DNA of 64,000 nucleotides from Lasioglossum baleicum (taxonomy: Eukaryota; Arthropoda; Insecta; Hymenoptera; Halictidae): assembly GCF_051020765.1 (NCBI RefSeq), contig NC_134936.1, forward strand, positions 3,781,045 through 3,845,044. Reading direction: 5' to 3'. The position numbers were made by a program, and so were the translations under genes. Under the pieces are notes generated by a model. The model made no database searches. It was given only the letters and a program-made list of their open reading frames with translations, and was not told the DNA's origin. Positions 12,701 through 24,700 of this stretch are shown one piece after another. Position 1 is the stretch's first letter, and each line of letters opens with the position of its first letter.

Positions 12701-15700
12701 GCTACATATCGACATTCTTTAATTCTTTTTATACATTTTAGTGTTTTAAATTGCATTTACAGATTTTTGTAGTATTTGCATAAAATCCGCAGTCTAATAA
12801 TAAGATAGAGCATATGTATGTTTATTAACCATAGGCAGCATAAACAATTTGGGTATTTTGAGTAATAGTTTTTACAAAATTAAATGCAAATGCAGTAAAG
12901 TCCCATTCTATGCGAGGCGGAGGTGACCGTTCTAAGTCACTTCGACTACCCCTTCCACTGGGGCGCATACTCGGCGTGGGGCCGAGAAGTTTGAGCTGCC
13001 TCGGTCGCCGAGCAGTGTAAACACTTGTTCATACAATTACAAAACTTCTTTATTTTTAATTATTTTTTTTATGGGACTTGCACCAACTCATTTGTGGCAT
13101 TTTTCTGATTAAAACGACACTAAACACGATATAATTTCAACTGTATTTAGTGGTGTAATTGACGGTATGGAGTAACTTTAGGACATAGAAAAGGATAGCG
13201 AGAGGAACAGCGACCGCGATGCGTTGCTAGATATTTATCATATTTTTTTCTGATTATAATGAGTCGTTTAAAAACCTCCAACGGGCTGTTGCTCCGCTAA
13301 TTTGCAAAATTATAGTCTAATTCGAATATTTTCGAGATGATAAGTTGTTTATGTAAACATATGCTACATATTATATGTTTGTATGCTATATAAATATAAC
13401 ATATGATAAATATATGATGGGCCAAATTGTATCTTGTTTGGTGTCGTTTTAATCAGAAAAATATATAGTAAAATTTCATGAAAAATAAGTAAAAAATAAA
13501 GAAGTGTCACTATTGCTATTTTTTGTTGCGCCTTCGGCCGCTCGGTCCGTGTTTATATGCTGTCTTTTTCTACGTTCGGCGCGGTCGACACGGCCACAGA
13601 AAAATAGTAAGGTGAAATGCCCCAAGTGTGGATAAGCCAAAAGTGATGCCTAAATCTGGACAATTGATTTTTTTACAGTAAAACCAATAATTAAGAGATC
13701 CGGTGCCGATCTATGTCACAGCACAGAACCGAGAAACGCCTTAGATTGGGATTTTACTGTACTGCTGATATTCGAGGGGTAAACTTTACTTTACCGGACT
13801 AGAAATTTTTGCTTTTCTCCTATAAATTATTATGTACTTGGTATGTAATCCAGTAGATTTGTACCCGGAGAACGTACAGATCGGAGCTTCGATCCTGTAG
13901 GATGAATGGTTCAAGAGTTATGATTGCTTAAAGTTGAGCAATATACAGTGTTTTTGACAGGGAAGGTCACCGCCATATTGGTTTGTAGTGACGATCGCGC
14001 GCCGCTTACTGAGCAGAACTACTAGATGGCAGCATGGGCACACAGTAATATCGCTAACATAGAGAAAATATATCAGAAAATGTTTAAGAAGAGATATCGT
14101 GGAAAATATTTACAAAACCTAACCCAGACCAGTTAAAACGCAACATCGTCTTCCAAAATTCAAATAACAATCGCGATACCTGCTCTATATTATCAGCATT
14201 AACGCGTACCCGTGCTGCCATCTAGCGGTTCTGCTCGGTAATCGGCGCGCGATCGTGACTACAAACGTCACACAACACTGCAAATTGCTCAACTTTAAGC
14301 GACCATAACTTCTGAACCATTAATCGTACAGGTTCGAAACTTTGATCTGCAGGTTCCCCGGGTAAAAATCTACTGGATAACATACCAAATACATAATAAT
14401 TTATAGAAGAAAGACACAAATTTTGAGTTCGGTAAAGTAAAGAGCAGCCTATCTGATTGTGAGTACTAATTGAGGTACTATGTATTGAGTTTGCCGACCG
14501 CTGCTATAGGGGAACGGGGTAAATAGCCAGGAAAAGACCATTCGATACAAATTTTCCATCTGTTTTCAGGTAATTGCACATGCAGGTGATTTGCAAGCAT
14601 CCTGTGCGAAAATGAATCGTGCTCTCCGTGAGTTTCGCGTTCGTGGTGTCAAAACGAATATTCCATTCCTGCTGAACGTGTTGGAGAATCAAAAGTTCCT
14701 GAATGGAAAGGTCGATACGTATTTCATCGACGAAAATCCGCAACTCTTCCAGTTTCTACCGAGTCAGAATCGGGCACAGAAGTTGCTCAATTATCTAGGC
14801 TCTGTCCTCGTAAACGGTCCCAGCACCCCTCTGGCGACGAGTGCGAAGCCAGCGGAAATAAAGCCGCACATTCCTCAGATCGCTTTAGGTATAGTATCAG
14901 ACCGAAGAAAGTGATTAATGCTGGATCATACTTGACCGTGACATTGACGCTAAACAGCGAACCTTTTGAACCTTGGTTTCGCGATGAACCTAATTGGGTA
15001 CGGTTAAAAGTTTGAAAACGCATGCTCTTCATGCGAGGGTTAGCAAATCAGTGGAACCAATTATTTTTCCTATTTATTTTGCATATAGGGTGTCTATACT
15101 CAGCCTGTACTCATGAGTGCATATCGCTTTTTTCAATTAATTGCGCTTCAAGTTATAGACAGTAAACTTGTCGTACTTGCCTTTTGACTTGTTCACTATG
15201 TTGGTAAAGGGAATAAGAATTACTCTAGAGGTGTAAACAAATCGTATACTGGGTGGATCAATAACTTTGACCATCTTCAATATTTCCGCGCGCGATATTT
15301 GTAATAATATGAAAACATAATATATACATTTACATGATATGAAGGAGGAAATATTGCAATGTAAACATTTTTTACATGGGTGGAGGCATTTCAGAGATTT
15401 CAAGGTCTTGAAATGAATGCCCTATCTTGTGTATCGTGAGTCGATAGAGTAACAAATTCTGTGTAGAAATGTGTCGACCTATATGTGTAATTGACACAGA
15501 TCTACAAAACGAATTTTAAAAATTTTCAATATAGGCCCACATAAAAAAGTTGTAAAATGCAACTTTAAAAAATTTCTTTTGACATCCTGTAATAAACTAA
15601 TTGCTCTAACTTCTAAAAAAAGTTTCAATCGTACAGTCCGATATTTAAAAAGTTATTGGTGTTTGAAAGCGTCCGAATATTAATGGGAGTCACTGTACTA

Positions 15701-18700
15701 AAATATTTGCTTTCCTTAACCTTTTAATTTAAAATTTTGATTCTGAGAAAACAGCTGGCAACACTTTATCTGGTACACGCTGTATACGTGTAGTGTATGT
15801 AAAGTTTACATTGTTACACAAGATTTAATAAACATAACAAAACAACGAGACAATATAATTAACAAACAAAGTATATTTTTTTGTTATACACTATTTCGTA
15901 ATTTTAATGAATATTAAAAATTAGTGAGTCGCTGTTTACCAGCGATAAGTAAGAAATATAGTGATAATCAAGAAAATACGATCTTATTATAAAGATTTTG
16001 ATAAAGAGACTTTTGAAGGAAGACTAACGTGAATCTTAAATATGTCTGGAATTAAATGAAACTGCATAACTTGACGCGCAATTCAACAAGAAAGCTCTAA
16101 ATATCTTTTCTCTTAAACAATCGTAAATTTTTAAAACTCAATTGTCTTTTACAAGTACAAATTAGAAGTTCTTATTACAGTAAAGTCGCGATACTTGTCA
16201 ACCAGCCTGTGTTCTGCACAGACAATTATCACATACCGACATTATTTCTTTATGACTGCATCTACCGCGCCGACCGGCCGAGAGTTCAATCGAAAACCGA
16301 ACGTAGAGAAGGATAGCATGTAAGTACGGATCAAAGAGAAATACGCGGGCCTTTGAACTGCCCCGGCGACGGCGACTGTCCACATCTTTTTCTTTCCCAA
16401 ACGCTGTCCTTCTTTGGCTGGCAGTGGAGTAGTTAGGCACCTGACAACTATCGCATACCTGGTCGTTGACAACTATCGCGACTTTTGTGTATTATATTTT
16501 ATTGTCACCGGCAAGACAAAGGCTGTTCTTTTGATGAGTCACTCCACGCGAAATCGGTCAGTTTTCGTAGTAGCGTTTTCGATTTTGTTCAAATTCGTAT
16601 CTTAAAGGATTTTACGGATACGATTTTCCATTTTGAAAATTGTTGGTTTTACAAACCTGTAAAATAAAGTATGAACTTTTTGTCATTTAATTATAACGGC
16701 TGAACTTACAAATATCATTATCATTATTATCATCAGTTTGTTCGTTAAGCTGTTATAATTTAATGAAAAATGGTTGACACTTTACAGGTCTGTAAAACCA
16801 ATAATTTTCAAGATATTGAAAAATCCTTTAAGACACGTTCATATATCACTATATCACACAAGACTACACCTTCGAATTTTAACAAAATCCGAAAAGTGAC
16901 CGATTTTGCGTGGAATGACCCAATAAATATATAGAAATACAAGAAATAGAGACAAGCGGAATAAACATTTAAGAAGCTAACGATTAGATACTAGTCAACA
17001 ATCTAGCAGCATAGATGAACAAACTTATAGAATTTTTTAAGTTATTATTAAATCGTTATTTTAAGTCGACTTCTCATTCTAAAATTAGAATAGAGATATT
17101 TCTAACGTACTAATACTAATAGTTTTATAATATTAGATACGAAACAGAATAGAACAACATTATAAATATCTAATTCTATATTTGATCGTTAGCTTAATAT
17201 TTGTTTTTTATTTCCTCTTTGCACCACAGTTTTTAAAGATTAATGATTGTGCGATGAAATAGAATTGTTTGTAATAGACGTATTTATTATTTTATATGTG
17301 AAGAGTAAACAGAACAGTAGTAATAGACACTCTATTACCTTTCAATTAGTAAAATAATTTTTCATGCTTTCCTGCTGGGTACACAGGCAATTGTAGTGGG
17401 TTTTCACTAGTCGACATTTTATGTGACACTTTGTTTCCGCATTCATAATTGGCAACACAGGTAGTGCATCACATGCACATATTTCACATTCTCAGCATAA
17501 ACAATGAAATTATCATTATCTATACAATCTGGCATGGTATTTCAAGTTTTTATGTATATTGTCACACTTTATGTATTCACTGAGGGGCACAATCCGACTG
17601 AACTGTTTGTAATTGAAAATTTTCTTTGTATTCATTAATTTGTAACAGTTACCCAACTAGAGAACTCTAGTGTAGAGTGTTATCTTTCGAGCACTTTTTT
17701 TTCTTTGTTGTTAAATAACTTTCCACGTTCTTTTAGATATTAATGACCTTTTAGCTATTATACCTCATTATTTATCGCATGCTTTTATCTTTTCGTTTGG
17801 CCATGTTTTTAGACTTTGCTAAGCTTGCAGCTGCTGCCGAGAACAGCGATGCAGATCTACCAGGTATGCTGACCATGTATTATCTCTTACGTTATGTTAG
17901 TTTGTTTGCTATTTTACTTTAAGAGATCGAAAATATTGTCATATTCAGGAGACCCCGTTATCATGTAAAGCACTGCGCACAAATGGGTATAATCAAGGTT
18001 TTATTTTTTGTTTACGTTTACCAGTATTTCGCAATTTTCATTTGACTTCCTTGCGACTTCTGAATTAATATTTAGTTTGATCATATTAGATCATATATTC
18101 GACAATATTTTGCAACAGAAGCCACAATTAATTTCCATTCCTTAGTTTATAATAATCAATTTTTACTAACACTTTGGGTAAACTTTACTTTAACGGACTC
18201 AGAATTTGTGCCTAACTCCTATAAATTATGATAAATTTGGTATATAATCCGGTAGATTTGTACCCGGGGCGGTTGCAGATCCAAGTTTCGACCCTGTAGG
18301 ATCAATGGTTCAGGAATTATGGTTGCTTAAAGATGAGCATTTTTCAGTGTTTCTGACAGGTAAGGGTCTCGCTTTCCGAGCAGAACCGTGCCCCCCCCCC
18401 TCCCGACCTAATCGCCAACCAACTCGATAAGCGGCGGCGCGCGACCGTCACTACAAACCAATATGGCGGCGCCCTTATCTGTCAAAAACACTGCAAATTG
18501 CACAACTTTAAGAAAGCATAACTCCTAACCATTGATCCTACAGGATCGAAACTACGATCTGCATAGTGTTCCTGATTTCTCAACATTTTTCATTTCTCGA
18601 GAAATAAGACTATATTTCGCGAGAATTCTCGAGAATTTTGAATAAAATAAAAAAATATTAGAAAATTTATGGTATTTGGAATATCGTTGATAATATTTAT

Positions 18701-21700
18701 CGAAAGCGCAAAAAACTTTAACTGAATGTTTATTCCTGTCCAATATGTACATTAGGGTGGACCTAAGTTATACTTGGAGAAAAATTTTTATCGAGACACA
18801 ATGCACGCAACTATCCAGTATTGTTCCTTTAGGTGAGGAAAAAATTTGTGCGAAGTTTGAGATCGTTCGGATGAAAGGATGACGTGACCCACCTAAATTG
18901 AAAATTTTGAAAATTGTGAAATTCACCTTAACTATGGTGAACCTTCTGCCCGCTTGCACATGTTGTTCGGCTGCACCGAATAGTAGTACTAAAATAGTAC
19001 TAAAATACAGTACTAAAATAATGAAAACACAGTAGAACTCCAGGGTAAACTTTTCCTTGCGTAACCAGAAATGTCTGCCTTTTCCCTTTGTTATCCAGTA
19101 GATTTGAACGAGAAGATGTGATAAATCCAAGTTTCGATCCTAGAGGTTCGATGGTTCAAAAGTTATAAGTGTTTAAAGTTGAGAAATTTCCAGTTTATTT
19201 GACAGGTTAGCGCCGCCATGGTGTGTGTAGTGACGGTCGCGCGACGCTTACTGAGCGGCACCGCTAGGTGCCACCATAAGCACGCGGTGTGTAGGGATTA
19301 TGGCGCTCGTGTCGCCATTCCCCTAGGTCGCGCCTAGGGAGATCACCGATAGGGAGTTGGCAGTCCTACTCCCAACCGTCTCTCGTAGCGACCGTTACGC
19401 TAGGCATCCCTAGCAGTTCAAAATAGTCACTTCTTAGAGTCAGACGTATTGAACACCAATATCCAGTCGTACTGTGTTTTGAGGCTTACCTCTTTTTGTA
19501 ATATATTCTCCGTCGTACGGTTACGACGGACGTCACTACCGGGTGAATAAAATATTATTAAATGGTTCTCGTTGAACTACAAATTCTGCAGTGAATTTTA
19601 TCTCCAAGTCCTAACCACGTGTTGCAAGTAAAACGTAGAGTAGGCTACGTTCTTCGGTACCTTCCCCGAAGCTTCTGATTCTCTCCGAGAGTATCCGTCT
19701 ACATCCATCCTACAGGTGATGTTGATCACGTACATTTCCAAGCCGGCCCTCTCTACCTCTGCTAACCTGTCAAAAACACTAAATTGTTCAACTTTAAACA
19801 CTTATAACTTTTGAAACATTGTTCCTCCAGGATCGAAACTTGGATTTCTTACAACTTCTCGTCCAAATCTACTGAATAACATAGGAAAAAGGCAAAAATT
19901 TCTGGTTACGCAAGGAAAGGAGTAGCCGAACTCCATTAATTCGAAACGGAAGGGACAAAGCATTCGGGTTAGAAGATCTCAGTGATTATCTTACCCCCAA
20001 CAGTTCATAGGTTCATATAATAACACTCCTGAAAAGAATTAAGGGATCACTTGTGCGAACCCGAAAAATTGGTCCCACTTTACGTGATCATAACTCCGTC
20101 AAAAATTGCTGTATCGACATCGTTAAACAATGGTTTGAAAGTCTGAAACCTCTAGTTTCAGATGCTCTGTTTCAAATTGTCGCAATGTTGGTTTTTTACA
20201 AAGTTATAGCGAGATGAAGACAACATTGACGGTTAACAAAAATTTTGTGCAACTTTGGAACATTACACGGGGAGCAACAAATTTTTTTGATAAATCGCGT
20301 TAATATCATTTGGAAGGGCTATCTTTCGTGTGTAAATTGTGTGGTTGTTGAATATTGTGCGATTTTTTTTATTCGACTTATTCAACATTGGAGTAAATAT
20401 GAGCTTTTTAACTTTAACTGGCTCCAGAAAGCGAAAAAATTATCGTAGAATCTTGTGCAAAAAAGCAATAGAAAGAGCGTTTCTTTCTCTTCAAGGCACC
20501 CCTTTCGTTTTTTTCAATTTCATTAACATTTCGATATACCAGGTGTTTCTGAAAATATGCTTAAAAATGCACAATTTCCATTTTCCCTTTAACTCGCTAT
20601 ATCTCAGCGAGAAATGATCGTAATACCATGATCCGAACGTCGGATTGAAGCAGGGATTCTGCCGATTCGATTGAGTACCCCATGAACTCGCTGCGACAAT
20701 TGTTTACCTATGGCAGCTGTGTTTGAAAAAAGTTAGCGCTTCGCAGAAATTAGCGCGCCATTAAGTGATCCCTTAATTCTTTTGAGGAGTGTATTTACCT
20801 TATTGATATATTTACCATAGTTTTTTCGTATAATCACAAGTAACAGAGATATTTAAATACCTACATGAAAATTTAGCATATTTTGACTGATGGTAGGACA
20901 TACGTATTTGTTAATTTCCGAAAATATGTTATAAAATAAATGAGGTTCATAAAGAATTTTCCTAGATTTAAATTTCTCGAGAAATACTGTTATTTCCGAA
21001 TAACTGAAATAACTGATTATAAAATTTCTCGAGAAATTCGCGAGAAGGTACACTAGATCCACACCCGTCCTGGGTACAAATCTACTGGATTACATATCAA
21101 ATACATCATAATTTATAGGAGTTAGGCACAAATTATGAGCCTGGTAAAGTAAAGAACAGCCAACACATTTGGTACTCTTTTTGTTTTAGCGACTAACTTT
21201 ATAGATTGTATTCTACGGGTCGGTTGAAAAGTAATGTAAACTCGTTTATATCTCGAGAGCGAAAACAACTATCTGAATGAAACAGAAAGGAAATAAGTAC
21301 AGTAATGTCGCATTTTCTAAGTCCGGCGAAGTAGACCGCTCTGTCAGTTCGCCTACCCATTCCACGGGGGGTGGTGAGCAGTGTCAACATGCCGCGTAAT
21401 CAGATACCAGATCTGGTATATCGGTGTGAACCACTACTAATCCAGTTACAAAACTTCTTTACTTTTCATTGTTTTTTTATGGGACTTTCAGTAACGTATT
21501 TGTGGCATTTGTCTGATTAAAACGACACAAAACACGATATTCTTTCAACTGTGTTTAGTGGTTTAATTGACGATATGGAGTAACTTCAGGACGCAGAAGA
21601 GGGCGAAGTTTCCGTTTACGTCCATCGTCAAAATTGGATGAAATTTTGGAAATAGGTTCTTTTTTGACTAAAATCATGATTGCCGGAAGGATTTTTAGCG

Positions 21701-24700
21701 ACTCGAAAAAAATGTTTTACCATTTCAATGTCACTCTCTACCTTACCGACACCACTCCTGTATTTTCGTATGCGTGTATCTCGTCGGTGGTACGGGCCGG
21801 CCTAATGGTCGTCCAAAAATTTGTCGGTAAAGTAGGGTTAACATTGAAATGGTAAAAATTTCTTTTTCGAGTCGCCAAAAATCTTTCTGACAATCATCAT
21901 TTTAGTCAAAAAAGATCGTAACGGAAACACAGCCCAGAAGAGGATAACGAGAGAAACAGCGACCGCAATGCGATGCTATCTTTTTTATTTTTTATTTTCT
22001 TCTTCTACAATTTTTCTAAAGATATTTATCATATTCTTCTGATTAAAATGGGTCGTTTAAAAACCTCCGACGGACTTAGCTCCGTTAATTCGTAAAATTC
22101 TAGTTTAATTCTTTGAAAACATATTTTCCAGATGTTAAGTTTTTTATGTAAACATATGCTATATAGAGCATATGTAATAATAAGTGATAAATTATAAATT
22201 ATGCTTTACACATATGTACAGTAAATATGCACAGTCAAATTGTATCTTGTTTGGTGTCATTTTAATCAGAAAAATGTCACAAATACATTGGTAAAATTTC
22301 ATTAAAAATAAGTAAAAAATAAAAAAGTCTCAGTATTGAACTAGTATTATACAGGGTGCCTCAGAATTCCTTAAACTTCCGGAAATGGGAGGTTCCTGAG
22401 ATCATTTAAAGCAGGCATGCACAGCTCTTTGCTCTCAGAGCAGCTCCCGTGCTCCCAAGTTGCTCCCGTGTGCTCTCAGAACAGTGACCTAGCTCGGACG
22501 TATGGAAGGGGAACCCACTAAGCGTGACTTGTAAACAGAGCACGAGAGAAGACGAGTCGGAGGGGCGTGGGGAAGTGGAGAGCGCGCCGGAGTGGTCAGA
22601 ATACAATAACGTAGACGCCGCCCCCACTCTCACACGCCTTCGTGGGCCCAAAGCTCTATTTGATCATTTTGAGAGCGACAGAGCGATACAAAACGGGCGA
22701 GACAGAGCGAGCGATCAATCAATTGCAACAATCAATTGCCATGGTCGGCGTAGTCGGCGTAAAAGTACATACATAGTATGTTTGTGGCAATACCTGTTCC
22801 TACTCTTATAAACAGCGGGAGTCACGCGTGAGTCGAAAAGTGTGTGAGTGTCATCCGCGAGACTAGGGAGCGTAGACTCGTATTCACAGGAGAGTCCACG
22901 GTAGACGGGAACCACATTTTCCCGAAACTTGCAATATTTGGAGATGACGTATCCAAATGTATTTTAGCAAAGCAGTAGCGCGCACTTCTCAATATTTTCC
23001 GAGAAAATTGCATTGAAAATCGGTTTAGACGCGCGTTTTTTAAGGAGTTTGCGTTAAAAGGTTAACAAGAAAATGAGTAGCCGAGGGCGTAGCGAGAAAT
23101 ACTAGTAATCGGTAGGTTACTGGTTCGAGTCCCGTTTCCGATATTTTTGTTTTCTTGAAATTGATACCTACCACAATTTTAAGTTTTAAAATCTATTATT
23201 TATAAGTTAGTTTTATTTTTTAACTAGAATGTTTTTTATTTGTAGACGTTGGGAAATAAATCGAACATAAAAATAATACAGAATGTTATACATACACCGT
23301 TTTGTATACATCGGACTCGCTCTGTCGCTCTCAAAATAGTCAAATAGCGCTTTGGGTCCACGAAAGCGTGTGAGAGTGGGGGCGGCGTCAACGTTATTGT
23401 AGTCTGACCACTCCGGCGCGCTCTCCACTTCCCCACGCCCCTCCCACTCGTCTTCTCTCGTGCTTCGTTTACAAGTCACGCTTACAATTGGTGGGTTCCC
23501 CTTCCATACGTCCGAGCAAGGTCACTGCTCCGACCCTGCTCATGAGCAGGGTCGAGTGCTCTTGCTCCCAAATCGTCCACCTGTGCATGCCTGATTTAAA
23601 GCAACATTTTCCTTTGCAAAAATGGCGTCCGCGGCTTTGTTAAGCAGTTATTAACGAAAAACACGGACCAATCAGAGCGCGACCTAGACGCGAGTTGGTA
23701 CAGTCGGCCAATTGACGGTTAGCTGGCCGGGCCGACTGTACCAACTCGCGTCTAGGTCGCGCTCTGATTGGTCCGTGTTTTTCGTTAATAACTGCTTAAC
23801 AAAGCCGCGGACGCCATTTTTGCAAAGGAAAATGTTGCTTCAAATGATCTCAGGAACAGGGTTGCCATATGCGCGCCCCGCCAGGCCCCTTACGTTTCCG
23901 TCCCTCGCCTAGATGCTCCGTAAAGCCTGCCTTCACTTCTCCCACTTACCACTACCGCTGCCGCGTACCGAGTCGGTTAGTGATGGGCGCGATACCAGTT
24001 TTTCTCATGAGTTTTAAGCAAATTGATATCCAAGTAATTGTTTGGAAGGTATGATACGTATCACAAGCTTAAGTGCTTGGTATTGACATATGATACGAGT
24101 ATTACTAAAATGAACACTGGCTGGTATTGGTACCATAAGCATCGAAACAATAATAAATACATACTGTAGGTATCGAGAAGTATCGATTCCCAAATGATTC
24201 CTCCAAAAGTCTCGATGCTTTAAATATGACTATGAGTCGGACTTGTGTGACACGGACATCGAGCTCCAAACGTCAAAGATCCAGCGACTGACAGACGGCA
24301 TACAATGTAAGTAGATGGAGAATCAAGCACTATTGACACTTTAAACTTTTATATTTTTAATAGGGATATTATTTTTAGTGCGAATCAGTTGTAGAGATTA
24401 TCCCGATGAAAATGAGTCCAAACACGACATCATATTTGGACTATCTTCTTCAATAAGATTATAATTTTTATCATAAGATTACGTATGAATAAAAATTGTT
24501 CGATTACACTCGAGTTTGGACTCATTTTCATCAGGAAAAGCACCTTAATTCACTCGTAATAATTTTATGAAGGTATATCGTAAAATCTAAAAGTTTAAAT
24601 TTACCCATCTGCTTGCATTGTATTGATTCTATGCCGTTTGTCAATCGCTGGGTCATTGACATTCGGAGCTCGACGCTCGGTAACGCGTTTATTCGAGTTG

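Larger units (their letters stand above)
18564..21055. mobile_element. hAT-like element nested in family B
   Basis: Ends TAGTGTTCCTGATTTCTC and the inverted GAGAAGGTACACTA, flanked by gatctgca (18556-18563) and gatccaca (21056-21063), a decayed (6/8) 8-bp duplication. Just inside both ends are tttctcgagaaat motifs. The interior now holds other transposons; no transposase remains. Confidence 0.6.
18178..21165. mobile_element. Family B copy split by a 2.5-kb insertion
   Basis: Left part 18178-18563 starts gggtaaactttactttaacg; the right end resumes at 21056 (cccgtcctgggtacaaatct) and finishes gcctggtaaagtaaagaaca. The uninterrupted order is seen in the sister copy 13780-14446 (gatctgcaggttccccgggt), showing that 18564-21055 was inserted. 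Confidence 0.8.

Noticed and set aside
22524..22811. 95-codon open frame and relatives at 23213 and 50472
   Set aside because: All fall in element F arms; the shared peptide reflects copies of a MITE, not a conserved gene.
23074..23142. A functional tRNA gene
   Set aside because: Box B is good but acceptor and T stems do not pair; kept only as tRNA-like.
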